Shown: one piece after another, positions 15,895 through 25,615 of the stretch
Position numbering within the stretch: position 1 is the first letter of the stretch
Layout: each line of letters opens with the position of its first letter
Assembly (NCBI RefSeq): GCF_900156625.1
Contig: NZ_FTOB01000004.1
Location: 1-64,000, forward strand
Reading direction: 5' to 3'
Origin: Zobellia uliginosa
GTDB taxonomy: Bacteria; Bacteroidota; Bacteroidia; Flavobacteriales; Flavobacteriaceae
DNA: 64,000 nucleotides
Notes under the pieces: model-generated
What the model was told of the DNA's origin: nothing
The model's database searches: none
What the model saw: only the letters and a program-made list of their open reading frames with translations
Made by a program: the position numbers and the translations under genes

Positions 15895-18624
15895 ATGGTC
15901 AAGTTGCAATTCGGGTATGGTTTTGTGCTCGTTCTTTTCTTCTTATCGCTTACTTCAATGCAATCGCAATCCTCCGGTGCTATCTCGGGAAGGGTGCTTT
16001 CGGAGGAAAAGGAAGCCTTGGAAGCTGTAGCCGTGGTATTGCTCGGGGTAAAGGATTCCACCTATGTGGATTATACCATTACCGACGCGAATGGGAATTT
16101 CAACATAAGCGAGGTACCCAAGGGAAATTACATCCTTAATATCTCGTCCTTAGGATACCTTTCGGTATATAAGGATCTGTCGTACACAGGGGAGGCCATT
16201 GCTTTTGGCGATCTCATTTTAAGGGAAGACACTTATGAACTCGAAGGGGTGACCTTGACCGCCGTGGTGCCGGTACAAATAAAGCAAGATACCATAGCCT
16301 TTAATGCCAATTCGTTTAAGGTCGATTCCGACGATAATTTAGAGGAATTGTTGAATAAAATTCCGGGTATGGAAATCGATTCCGATGGAAAGGTCAATGC
16401 CCAAGGCAACGAGGTGACCAAAATTATGATCGATGGGAAGGAATTCTTCGGAGGTGATCCTTCCATCGTACTTAAGAACCTATCCGCAGATGCCATTGCC
16501 AATGTTGAGATCATCGATAAGAAGAGCGATGAATCGGAACTCACGGGCGTGGCGGACGGAAACAAGGAGGTGGTCATCAATTTCACCTTGAAAGAGTCGC
16601 GAAAAAATAACGGCTTCGGAAAGATCTCTGCCGGGGGCGGATTGGATAATCGGTATTTTGGGAATTTGAATTACAACAAATTTACCTCTAAAACCCAGTT
16701 TTCGGTTATCGGCAAAATCAATAACATCAATATAACTGGATCGAATATCCAAGATTTTTTAAAAAATGCCGACGGTGTGGATGGCGATGGCGACGATGAA
16801 GAAGAGCAGAACTCGGCACAAAAGACCAAAAGCCTAAGCGGATATCTGACTACGGCCGTGGCCGGGGTGAACGTGGGACACGAGTTCAAGGAAAAGGAAT
16901 CGTTGAACGGCGATTACTTCTATAACTATTCTAAGAATGATGGTAGCTCCCTTTCTAAGCGTATCACTTTTTCGAATGCCAATAACTTTGATTATGAGGC
17001 CGAAAACGAATACATCAATACCAAGAACAACCACAACCTGAACCTCGATTACAAAAACAAGTCGAACCCCAACAATAGTCTTATCGTAAAAGGCCAGTTG
17101 ATCTCAGATGAGGTCAATAGCTATTCCAACCGTATGGGGCGTTATTTCAAGGAGGAAGAACTAAGCACTAAAAACGACAACCTATCTACGGTCGATAGGG
17201 ATCGAAAAAGGGGCAATATGAGTCTTAATTTCTATCAAAAACTCGGTAAAAAGGGGCGGAGCCTAGCGACTGCACTGAAAACTTCCTTTAATCAGTCTAC
17301 GATGAAGAACGACCAAAGCACCTTGATCACAAGGCAGGTCAATACCCCTAAGGAATCGGTGAAGGAGCTGAATACCCTACGGGACCAAAAACTGAATACA
17401 TCGGTCATCAATTTCAATTTTAAATATACCGAGCCCCTTGGGGGAAACCATTATATGAAGTTGGAGTCGTATATGGGGAATAAAATCGATAGGGAAAATG
17501 TCTATCAGAATAAAACGACCATTACTTCCAATAACAAAGAAGAGATTTTACAATACGACTACGATCATAGCGAAAACAATTATCAGACCCGCTTGGCACA
17601 TAGTTATAACGTAGGGAAAATCAATACCTATGCGGCTATGGAACTGCAAGACGTCGTACGTTCTTTCGGCGTGGTCAATGAAGCGTCGATGACCACGGAC
17701 CGCTTGTTCGTCAATCCGATGGCAACGGTTCAATACATCCCAAAAAGGGGACGGAAATATAGATTGAGCTATAAAAGGAACGTCCGTAGGCCACGACCTA
17801 CCGAAAGCTCGACGGTGGTCAACGACCTAAATCCCTTTTCCATTAGAAAGGGAAACCCCGACCTGGTGGCCGAAAAGATGGATGCCCTTACCGTATCGGC
17901 CATTGTTCATGATTTTAAGTCTTCTTTGAGTTTTAATACACGGGTACAGTACCAATACACCAAAGATGCCATTATAAAAAGTGTTGATGTGGATGAAGAC
18001 TACGTTAGAACCCTCAGCTACCAAAACAACGGTATCAAACGTCGGCTGAACACTTCCTTGGGCTTTAGCCAAAAACTTAAAGGTCTGGGGCTACGATACT
18101 CCATTCGCAACCGTAACTTTTTCAATACGAACAATGCTATTATCAATTTTCAGCTCAATGAGGTGACTTCCCGAGATTTTCTGGTAAGTGCAAGCCTAGA
18201 GAACAATAATAAAAGTATGGTTGACCTTAAGGCCGGAGCTACCTATAGTGTTAACAACACCTCTTTTTCCATAGAACACGATTTGGATCGGAAGTATACC
18301 AAGCAGCAATATTTTTCAATGCTCGATTGCGATTTGGGCGAAAAAGTGAATTTCAATACCCAATTCGATTATTTTATTTATACCGATAATGCCTTTGCCT
18401 CAAACGAGAATATACCCTTGTGGAATGCCACGGTGTCGTATGCCTTTACAAAAGAGAAAAGCCATGTCTTAAAACTGTTGTTCATTGACCTGCTCGATAA
18501 AAATATAGATATCTACAGGCGCAGTACGACCAACTATTTTGAGGAAACAACCTCCGAAAGCTTGGGCCGTTACTTTATAGTGAGTTATATGCACAAGCTG
18601 AACAACCGGCCAAGAAAGGGATAA
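15895..18624 (+). CDS. Outer-membrane beta-barrel protein with carboxypeptidase-regulatory-like N domain
   Basis: A 909-aa outer-membrane protein. The start is the ATG at 15895. A TTG three bases earlier is less likely. A signal peptide (to about residue 24) is followed by an immunoglobulin-like carboxypeptidase-regulatory domain (about 25-110), a plug-like region with LEELLNKIPGMEIDSDGKV, and a long barrel. It lacks SusC features such as the DEVVVVGYG box and is of the Omp-beta-brl_3 type. It is the only plus-strand gene in the PUL and separates two sulfatase groups. Role: probably an outer-membrane transporter or envelope protein, not clearly part of glycan uptake. Confidence 0.75.
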   Translation: MVKLQFGYGFVLVLFFLSLTSMQSQSSGAISGRVLSEEKEALEAVAVVLLGVKDSTYVDYTITDANGNFNISEVPKGNYILNISSLGYLSVYKDLSYTGEAIAFGDLILREDTYELEGVTLTAVVPVQIKQDTIAFNANSFKVDSDDNLEELLNKIPGMEIDSDGKVNAQGNEVTKIMIDGKEFFGGDPSIVLKNLSADAIANVEIIDKKSDESELTGVADGNKEVVINFTLKESRKNNGFGKISAGGGLDNRYFGNLNYNKFTSKTQFSVIGKINNINITGSNIQDFLKNADGVDGDGDDEEEQNSAQKTKSLSGYLTTAVAGVNVGHEFKEKESLNGDYFYNYSKNDGSSLSKRITFSNANNFDYEAENEYINTKNNHNLNLDYKNKSNPNNSLIVKGQLISDEVNSYSNRMGRYFKEEELSTKNDNLSTVDRDRKRGNMSLNFYQKLGKKGRSLATALKTSFNQSTMKNDQSTLITRQVNTPKESVKELNTLRDQKLNTSVINFNFKYTEPLGGNHYMKLESYMGNKIDRENVYQNKTTITSNNKEEILQYDYDHSENNYQTRLAHSYNVGKINTYAAMELQDVVRSFGVVNEASMTTDRLFVNPMATVQYIPKRGRKYRLSYKRNVRRPRPTESSTVVNDLNPFSIRKGNPDLVAEKMDALTVSAIVHDFKSSLSFNTRVQYQYTKDAIIKSVDVDEDYVRTLSYQNNGIKRRLNTSLGFSQKLKGLGLRYSIRNRNFFNTNNAIINFQLNEVTSRDFLVSASLENNNKSMVDLKAGATYSVNNTSFSIEHDLDRKYTKQQYFSMLDCDLGEKVNFNTQFDYFIYTDNAFASNENIPLWNATVSYAFTKEKSHVLKLLFIDLLDKNIDIYRRSTTNYFEETTSESLGRYFIVSYMHKLNNRPRKG

Positions 18625-18630
18625 AGGAAC

Positions 18631-18664
18631 AAAAAATCCCCAGTGCAGACACTAGGGATTTTTT
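18631..18664. terminator. Bidirectional rho-independent terminator
   Basis: An inverted repeat AAAAAATCCC...GGGATTTTTT with a short AGTG/CACT extension and one mismatch lies between two convergent genes, 6 bp after the outer-membrane protein gene and 34 bp before the sulfatase stop at 18698. T runs on both strands make it bidirectional. Confidence 0.85.
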
Positions 18665-18697
18665 GAGGTAAAACCGAATTCAGTATGTTCTAGATTC

Positions 18698-20191
18698 CTA
18701 CTTAAGACTGGCCTTATAGCCTTCTACGGCTTTTTTAAAGCCAATCTCTTCCCCGTTTAACATTCTTTGGTAGTCTTCGGGCCTTTCTTTTTTTACCCAT
18801 TCGAGAACATCTACGGAAATGGGGTGTACCGGATGGTAAACCGAGCTTACGGGTTCCATTTGCCGATCAAACTCTAAGGTCTTTTGGCGCATCTTTTGAA
18901 GCACCCCGGCATATTTAGGGTCTTCGGCCAAGTTGTTCAATTCTTGGGGGTCGTTTTTTAAGTTGTACAATTCTTCTTTGTCCTTGCGGGGTGCGAAGAA
19001 CAATTTTTGGCTTTCGTTCAGCTTTCCTTCGGCTTTCAGGGCCCGCATCCGGTGTACCGCAGGGCGGTAGAATTCCAAATAGGCCTGATGGGCGTCGAAG
19101 GGTACTTCGGGCATGTCGTTGCGGATGTATTTCCATTCGCCTGAGGTAATGGCACGCGATTTCTCTTCTACCTCGTCCCAGAGGTCACGGGCGCCGTAAA
19201 CGTATTCGCGTTTGAAGTTTTTATCGAATATGGGCTTTCCGGTCATGTAGTCGGGAATTTTTACATCGGCAAAATCCAATATGGTCGCGGTGATGTCGGT
19301 AGCGGAAACGACATCTTTTCTCACTTGTCCGGCTTTTAGGTCTTTGGGGTAATACACGATTAAGGGTATGTGGAGTCCCGGATCTTGAAGATACCCCTTG
19401 CCCCGTATATTGCAACGGCCGTTGTCACCAATAAAAATGACCACGGTGTTGTCGGCCATTCCCTTGTCTTCCAATTCTTTAAAGATCATACCTACCTCGT
19501 TGTCCAAAAATTCGATTTGGTCCAGGTATTTGGCCCAATCCAAACGAATGACGGGGTCGTCTGCCATAAATTTGGGCAGCTCTACTTCGGCTGGATCCAC
19601 GGGGTGTTTGGAGTTTTCACGGACTTCGTCCCACCAATCGCCCCTGTGGCTGGCCACAAGTTGGATTTGTGCAAAGAAGGGTTGGTCTCCTTTTTCAAAG
19701 GTGTCGTATTTGTCGAAGAGGCCGAACTGCGTTTTGCCGTCCCAAGGACCGATGGCTTCGTGCTTGAAATTGGCATCGATCTTACGGCCTTTGCCCATTA
19801 CGCCGTGATGGCCCAAAATAGTGGTATAACCGGCTTTTCGTAGCCAATAGGTAAAAGGTTTAAACCCTTCGTCGAGGGGAAGGTCCCTGTTGCTCCTGTG
19901 GTGATGGGCATTGATCTTTACCTGATGCGTGCCGGTCAGCATGGCCGAACGACTGGGCGAACAGATGGGGTTGGTTACAAAGCAATTTTCGAATTTGACG
20001 CCTTCCTCGGCCATTTTGTTGAGGTTGGGGGTCTTTACACCTTTCATACCGTAGCACTCAAGGTCAAGGCTCATATCTTCGGCCATGAGCCAGATGATAT
20101 TGGGCTTTTCCTGGGCGAAGAGCATACAGCTGAACAAAAGGTAGATGCCGGCTGCAAGCGTTTTTTTTATCGTGTTTTTTTTCATCATCAT
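18698..20191 (-). CDS. S1 sulfatase, heparan-N-sulfatase-like
   Basis: A 497-aa exported sulfatase with a signal peptide ending at about residue 27 (FAQEK). The modified Cys is residue 77 in CSPSRSAMLTG, followed by the HHHRSNR block seen in sulfamidase-like members. Metal site strings are MAEDM and FIGDNGR. It resembles the sulfatase at 40886 more than others in the locus. It is last gene of the transcript that begins near 28918 and is closed by the terminator at 18631. The upstream sulfatase ends 16 bp away. Confidence 0.88.
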   Translation of the reverse strand: MMMKKNTIKKTLAAGIYLLFSCMLFAQEKPNIIWLMAEDMSLDLECYGMKGVKTPNLNKMAEEGVKFENCFVTNPICSPSRSAMLTGTHQVKINAHHHRSNRDLPLDEGFKPFTYWLRKAGYTTILGHHGVMGKGRKIDANFKHEAIGPWDGKTQFGLFDKYDTFEKGDQPFFAQIQLVASHRGDWWDEVRENSKHPVDPAEVELPKFMADDPVIRLDWAKYLDQIEFLDNEVGMIFKELEDKGMADNTVVIFIGDNGRCNIRGKGYLQDPGLHIPLIVYYPKDLKAGQVRKDVVSATDITATILDFADVKIPDYMTGKPIFDKNFKREYVYGARDLWDEVEEKSRAITSGEWKYIRNDMPEVPFDAHQAYLEFYRPAVHRMRALKAEGKLNESQKLFFAPRKDKEELYNLKNDPQELNNLAEDPKYAGVLQKMRQKTLEFDRQMEPVSSVYHPVHPISVDVLEWVKKERPEDYQRMLNGEEIGFKKAVEGYKASLK

Positions 20192-20207
20192 TGGTCTTTT
20201 TTAGGGC

Positions 20208-21548
20208 TCAAAATTCAGGTACCGCCTCTTTTTCCCATTTTTCGAGTTGCTTCTTCATCTTCTTGGCCCGATCTACCTCTATATCGATAAGGTTTTTCGA
20301 TTCGCTCCTATCCGTTCTAATATTGAATAGGTCGTGTCTGCCACTGTGGTATTTGACCATTTTCCAGTCGCCGTTCATAATGGCGGTATATTGGTCTTCA
20401 TAACTTCGGAAAAAGAACAGGTTCCGTTCTTTGAACTTTTTGCCTTGAAGCAGGGGCATCAGGCTTTTGCCTTGAATATCCTTTGTCTTTGTTTTTTTAC
20501 CCGAAGCGATCTCTACCAAAGTGGGAAAAAGGTCAATGGATTGCACCGGTACATCACATGAAATTCCTGGCATGGTCACCCCGGGATAGTGAACGATAAA
20601 CGGAACCCGTGCCCCGCCTTCACCGAGGGTATTGCCTCCTGTTTTTCCTCCCGATAAGGGGGCATTGCTAAAATAACCGCCTTGGTCCGATAGCAATATG
20701 ATAACGGTATTGTCGGCCATTCCTTTCGCTTCGATGGCCTTTCTCACCCTGCCAACCGATTCGTCCATAGCACTGACCATGGCGGCATACTCGGCGTCCT
20801 TACCGGTTAAGCCTTCCTTTTTATAGCGCTCTACCCAGTCTTTTCGACCTATATGTGGCCCGTGTACGTTATAATACCAAAGGGATAGCATAAAGGGTTG
20901 TTCTTTGTTGTATTCGCTTATGAACTTTTCAGCGCCATCGGTTAGAACGTCGGTGAGGTAGGTGCCTTCGGGGGAATCGGGTAGCGGATTTCCTTTTTTG
21001 AAGAAGGGCGCATAATAATTTCCGGGGTGGCCATGGTCTCCGGTGCCGTATTGGGCATCGAAACCTTGGTGGATGGGGTGGTACTTTTCGCTTCCTAAAT
21101 GCCATTTCCCAATAAACATATTGTAATATCCGAATTCTTTAAGTCGCTCGGCATAGGTAACTTCCTCTAGGGGCAACCAATTTCTCGAGGGCATTTGTAC
21201 CGGGTCCGTAGGCCATAGGTTGAACTCTCCTCCGGCCATATTGTTCTTTGCAGCCTTTTCCTTACTATCGATAATGTGGCGTACCATTTGAAAGCGAACG
21301 GGTTCCTTACCTGTCAATAGCGAGGCCCGACTTGGGCTGCAGGTTGGCGTGGCGATGTAGGCCCGGTTAAAATTGAAACCGTCTTTTTTAAGTTGGTCTA
21401 TATGGGGCGTGTGGAATTTAGGATTTCTAAAACCGACATCGGCCCAGCCGTAATCGTCTACAAAAAGCAATACGATGTTCGGTCGTTCTTGGGCTATACC
21501 TTTAAAAATGCTGATAAAGAGCGCCGCTAAAAGAAGGGTATTTTTCAT
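20208..21548 (-). CDS. S1 sulfatase
   Basis: A compact 446-aa sulfatase. The signal peptide ends at about residue 19 (GIAQ). The modified Cys is residue 70 in CSPSRASLLTG. FVDDYGWADVG, GKWHLGSEKYHP and LLSDQGGYF show the metal site and the substrate pocket. The last string has Gln where most carry Asn, in SDQGG instead of SDNG, so a metal-ligand-side residue differs from most relatives. It lies between the PA14-bearing sulfatase and the next sulfatase, with gaps of 16 bp on each side. Subfamily is not assigned. Confidence 0.88.
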   Translation of the reverse strand: MKNTLLLAALFISIFKGIAQERPNIVLLFVDDYGWADVGFRNPKFHTPHIDQLKKDGFNFNRAYIATPTCSPSRASLLTGKEPVRFQMVRHIIDSKEKAAKNNMAGGEFNLWPTDPVQMPSRNWLPLEEVTYAERLKEFGYYNMFIGKWHLGSEKYHPIHQGFDAQYGTGDHGHPGNYYAPFFKKGNPLPDSPEGTYLTDVLTDGAEKFISEYNKEQPFMLSLWYYNVHGPHIGRKDWVERYKKEGLTGKDAEYAAMVSAMDESVGRVRKAIEAKGMADNTVIILLSDQGGYFSNAPLSGGKTGGNTLGEGGARVPFIVHYPGVTMPGISCDVPVQSIDLFPTLVEIASGKKTKTKDIQGKSLMPLLQGKKFKERNLFFFRSYEDQYTAIMNGDWKMVKYHSGRHDLFNIRTDRSESKNLIDIEVDRAKKMKKQLEKWEKEAVPEF

Positions 21549-21564
21549 TTGACTTTGGTGCTTT

Positions 21565-23691
21565 TTAATTGATGGAGTAAAATGCCGACTCAGGGATTGG
21601 ACTCATTTCTATAGTGGGCCCGCTCCACTGTAAGTCTAAAGTATGCTTTGTTCCTGTTTTCTTTTTGTAGTAGATTCGAATAGGATGGTAACCGGCTTCT
21701 AAATTCATGCTACCCTCTTTTAAGGTGCCTGCCCGGTAGCCGTAATCGGCATCGATTACACTCGCTTCGTGAATGCGTATAAAGGCTTTGCCGGAAGAAG
21801 TCAGGGAAAAGGTGTAATTGCCGTCCGTAGGTATTTTAATAAAGCCTTCAAATAGAAAGACCTCTCCTTTTTCTTCGATGTTTTGCAATGTAGGGGTCTG
21901 CGAAGTGCCGTTGGCTATGGGGCTTAGACCATCGACTTTAGGTAGCCAGGGTGCATTGTCTTTGAATGCGGACCACTTTAGCCCCTTGCTTACCTTTTGT
22001 ACGGGAAGGGCGGAAACCATGGCCGGGTCATAAGGCCTTGCAGCGGCAGTATCGGGCATTCGCACTTGTAATGCGCGTTCTTTCATTCTTGCTTGTAGGG
22101 CCGTCATGTCGGGTTTGTCTGCTAGGTTTTCAGTTTGTTGGGTGTCTTTTGTGACATCGTAAAGTTCAAAGTCATCATCGGCACTTTGGATGTCGTACCG
22201 TAAACCGACGATATCGCCCATGCGCATCATTTGCATCTGTTTTCGTAGCCTTCCCCGGTTATTGGGGGCGAATTCTTCGTATTCAGGAGTCTTTCCGCCC
22301 TGGTTGTACTCTACATAGATAAGACTTTCCTCTTGTTCGCCCGTTCCGGTCAGGATGGGTAATAAGGAGACCCCATCGGTGTTGGCCGGTGGTGCATAGC
22401 CTGCGGCTTCCGTAAAGGTGGGAAGCCAGTCATAGGAAATACTTGGGGCGTCGATCACTTGGCCGGCAGGGATCTTGCCGGGCCACCGGGCTATTAACGG
22501 GGTGCGTTCGCCTCCTTCGAGCACATCTCTTTTTATTCCGTCGAAGGGGCCGAAACTGTTGAAAAAGTCGGCGGCATATTCTTCTTCGGGCAGATAGGAC
22601 TCTATAGATGGGCCATTATCCGAATTGAAAATGACCAAGGTGTTTTCATCAATGTTTAGATCTTTCAAGAGTTGCAGTAGATCTCCCACTTCATTGTCGA
22701 TTCTACGGGTGCTAGTCGCATAGCGTTTGTATACATCGGGCCAAGCGACTTCGGGGGTTTCCGGATCTTTATCGTGGTCATAGGTGGCATTGGCATAATC
22801 GGGGTGGATGTACGAATCGACCTGGCCTGATGCGGTGTTGATCATGTTCCCGGGTTGGCCGACCCATTGTAAACCTCCGTTCAAACCACCTCCTTTAGGG
22901 TAAGCTTGTGTAGGTAGTTCGAGGACGGCATGGGGCGTGTCGAAAGCCAAATACATGAAGAAGGGCTCTTGTTCCTTTTTGTTCTTTACTTGCTCGATGA
23001 TCCATTTTTTGGCTACGGCCGTCCATAGATCGCCCGTATAGCATTTATCCAGTCCTTCGCTCACCTCCTTTTTGTTTTCGTAAACTTCTTTTTTACCGCG
23101 GTAAATGCCTTCAACGGGATAATGCTCATGGCCATCCCTATGGCGCATATAGCCGTAATAGTAGTCAAAGCCTCTATTGTTGGGATGTGCCGGCCACGAA
23201 TCGCCATTTTCCGACCACCTGCTGGAGCCTTGGAGTCCCCATTTGCCTATAGCGGCGGTGGTATAGCCCGCCCGTTGCATAAGGTTGCCCAAAGTGTGGT
23301 TATCGGCCAGGGCCTTGTCAAATTGTCCGTTGCGGACATTGGCATGGCCTTGGCTGACCCCCAATAATAAGGAGGAACGCGAAGGGGCACATACCGGTGC
23401 CGCCGTATAATGATGGGTAAGCATGGCGCCTTCCGAGGCCATTTGGTCCAACTGGGGAGTCAAGGCCCAGGGTTCGCTACGGTCGTTTTCTTTTTGTCTC
23501 TGGTTCTGGAAAAACACACCGATATCTCCGTAGCCCAAATCATCGGTAAGAATGTAGATAATATTCGGTTTCTTTTTTGGTCCGGCCGTTTGGTCCGCTT
23601 TTTCTTGTTGCTTCTTTTCGGCACAAGAAGACAGACTTGTTGCAAAAATCAAGACCGATAGGAGTTGAACTGAAAGTTTTTGTAATAACAT
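21565..23691 (-). CDS. S1 sulfatase with C-terminal PA14-like sugar-binding domain
   Basis: A 708-aa lipoprotein (lipobox LSSC, Cys23). The sulfatase part runs to about residue 530, with modified Cys101 in CAPSRSSLLLG and SDNGPS as metal site. It is close to the S1_20 type seen at 14123. The last about 140 residues form a PA14-like beta-sandwich (FEGFIKIPTDGNYTF, FIRIHEA, YHPIRIYYKKK), a fold that binds carbohydrates and may anchor the enzyme to the polymer. This is the longest single-function sulfatase of the locus. It follows the second GH110 gene by 31 bp. Confidence 0.88.
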   Translation of the reverse strand: MLLQKLSVQLLSVLIFATSLSSCAEKKQQEKADQTAGPKKKPNIIYILTDDLGYGDIGVFFQNQRQKENDRSEPWALTPQLDQMASEGAMLTHHYTAAPVCAPSRSSLLLGVSQGHANVRNGQFDKALADNHTLGNLMQRAGYTTAAIGKWGLQGSSRWSENGDSWPAHPNNRGFDYYYGYMRHRDGHEHYPVEGIYRGKKEVYENKKEVSEGLDKCYTGDLWTAVAKKWIIEQVKNKKEQEPFFMYLAFDTPHAVLELPTQAYPKGGGLNGGLQWVGQPGNMINTASGQVDSYIHPDYANATYDHDKDPETPEVAWPDVYKRYATSTRRIDNEVGDLLQLLKDLNIDENTLVIFNSDNGPSIESYLPEEEYAADFFNSFGPFDGIKRDVLEGGERTPLIARWPGKIPAGQVIDAPSISYDWLPTFTEAAGYAPPANTDGVSLLPILTGTGEQEESLIYVEYNQGGKTPEYEEFAPNNRGRLRKQMQMMRMGDIVGLRYDIQSADDDFELYDVTKDTQQTENLADKPDMTALQARMKERALQVRMPDTAAARPYDPAMVSALPVQKVSKGLKWSAFKDNAPWLPKVDGLSPIANGTSQTPTLQNIEEKGEVFLFEGFIKIPTDGNYTFSLTSSGKAFIRIHEASVIDADYGYRAGTLKEGSMNLEAGYHPIRIYYKKKTGTKHTLDLQWSGPTIEMSPIPESAFYSIN

Positions 23692-23722
23692 GCTTTGTTC
23701 TTAATTCTATGTAAGTGTTGTT

Positions 23723-25615
23723 TTATTTGAACTTCAACTTTGGCTGGCTGTCGTCTTTTTCCAAAACAGGCTTGGCCTTGGCCTTGTAATCGTTTTTCTT
23801 GAACACGATGTTTTTTGAGGCTTTTACCTTTATCGCCGGATTCTCGGGATGTAGCATAGGGAAGGTCCCCGAATTGGTGATTCTGTTCCCTTCGAACAAT
23901 AATCCGTCTACATTTGAAATCTCAAGGATCAGATTGTCGAATTGGTTAAAGGTGTTGTTGGTGATCTCAATATTTTTAAAGGCAATGTTGTCATTGTCAT
24001 CATCGGTCACGAAACGGATAACCCCTCTATTGAAACCGCTATGTTGGTTGTCTTGAAAGATATTGTTCCTGATGACCAAATTGGCGGCATTGCCCGACTC
24101 GAACCAATGGCTGCTCTCTACGGGTACTAAGATAGCCTCCATTTCCGTACTGAAAAAGTTATTTTCTATCAAAGTATTCTTGGGGTTGGAAATCAATAAT
24201 CCACGTGCCCTGTTACGGCTAATGTTGCAATTTTGGACCAGTAGGTCGGGGTAGCCTTCCAAATTTTCGATAAGGTCGCCCACTTTAAGGTTAGCGGGAA
24301 TCTTTTCATTGAAGGTAACGACCTGATACCGTCCATTGATGTTTTCAATGGCTTTCAGGGTCATGTGGTCATAGGCAAAAAAGGAATCGGACAGGCGAAC
24401 TAGGCCTATGGTATCATTTGGGCTACCGATAGGAAAACCTTGTTGCTGTGCATGCCCCATTCTGACCCCAATGCTGTTTTCACTTAAGATATCCATTACT
24501 TCTTGATAGGTGCCGTGTACGTTCGTGGCATCGTCCAGCTGATTATTGAAGGTGCAGTTTTTTAGTACTACTTTACCGCGACATCCGACGAAATGGGTGG
24601 CATCTGCGGTGGTCGATACCATTCTTCCTTCCGAAGGCCTTACATGAAAGCCGTCTAGAATAAGGTCGGATGAATTTTCGGCGATCAAGCCCATGCCCCC
24701 GGCGTGCCGTACCGTTACATTGGTGGCGTGGAAACCGTCCGTGCCCGTTATTCGGAATGCCGGAGCCAAACGGTTAAGGCTTTGGTCTCCCTTGCAGACC
24801 AATATCATACCTATGGGCGGCAGTTTTTTTCTGTGGTTGTATATGCGTACCGTACCCGGCTTTATTTCTTCTACACGTAGGTTTTCCTCTTTCCCTCGTA
24901 CCTTTTCAACTTTAGAACGTGGGTCAATTTTGTATTTGTACTGAATTCGGTCTAGGTTATGCTGCACCTTTGATTTACGGGAGGTTACAATGGGAGTGTA
25001 GGCTTCGGTATCAAAGGCAATGGCCTTTCGTTCCGGGTCGTAGAGAATGGACTGCCCCAAAGTGTGTTCATAGTATTCCTTAACAAAAATCAACTGCCCG
25101 TTCCTGATTTCGTACGGATATTTATCTGAAAAATGGATGTCAAAAGTGTTGTTTTTTTCGTCGTTAGCTACTATGGTGCCTTCGCTGTGAAAGGGCATGG
25201 CCCAATCAATGGTAACATTTTTAACGGTAATGTTTTTTGATCCTTCGATAAGAAAGGGAATCATTCTACCGTGATAAATAAATACGGAGCCTTGGCCATC
25301 GATGGTCAGGTTTTCAAAGCCAAGAAGGGGCATGGCCGTTTTGGCCATTACGTCGTCATGGTTGGAGATACGGGTAAAGCGTTCAAAAGCCTTGTCGGGA
25401 TAAAAGTGATAGGTGCCCTTTTCAAATTTTATTTCGGAAATAGGATGGTCTTTTGCCTGGCGTATGCGGGCTAGAACGGCAGGGGTGGCATCATCGGCAA
25501 TATCGCTTTTAAAAAGTACGTTTTCGTTGAGGGATGCCGATTGTGAAAATCCCATTATACCCACAAGACATAGGGTTAGGGTGATAAGGTTTTTATACGG
25601 TGATGTATTCTTCAT
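23723..25615 (-). CDS. GH110 alpha-galactosidase (second of tandem pair)
   Basis: A 630-aa exported right-handed parallel beta-helix enzyme of family GH110, known for exo-alpha-1,3-galactosidase activity. The signal peptide ends at about residue 24. Family hallmarks: KGTYHFYPDKA, GFENLTIDGQGS, and LDDATNVHGTY with the conserved acidic pair thought to be catalytic. Residues 300-600 are repeated beta-helix rungs with asparagine ladders. Its ATG overlaps the stop of the upstream GH110 gene by 4 bp (ATGA), so they are translated together. Known marine GH110 enzymes act on alpha-1,3-galactose ends of carrageenan-type chains. That substrate is likely here but unproven. Confidence 0.9.
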   Translation of the reverse strand: MKNTSPYKNLITLTLCLVGIMGFSQSASLNENVLFKSDIADDATPAVLARIRQAKDHPISEIKFEKGTYHFYPDKAFERFTRISNHDDVMAKTAMPLLGFENLTIDGQGSVFIYHGRMIPFLIEGSKNITVKNVTIDWAMPFHSEGTIVANDEKNNTFDIHFSDKYPYEIRNGQLIFVKEYYEHTLGQSILYDPERKAIAFDTEAYTPIVTSRKSKVQHNLDRIQYKYKIDPRSKVEKVRGKEENLRVEEIKPGTVRIYNHRKKLPPIGMILVCKGDQSLNRLAPAFRITGTDGFHATNVTVRHAGGMGLIAENSSDLILDGFHVRPSEGRMVSTTADATHFVGCRGKVVLKNCTFNNQLDDATNVHGTYQEVMDILSENSIGVRMGHAQQQGFPIGSPNDTIGLVRLSDSFFAYDHMTLKAIENINGRYQVVTFNEKIPANLKVGDLIENLEGYPDLLVQNCNISRNRARGLLISNPKNTLIENNFFSTEMEAILVPVESSHWFESGNAANLVIRNNIFQDNQHSGFNRGVIRFVTDDDNDNIAFKNIEITNNTFNQFDNLILEISNVDGLLFEGNRITNSGTFPMLHPENPAIKVKASKNIVFKKNDYKAKAKPVLEKDDSQPKLKFK

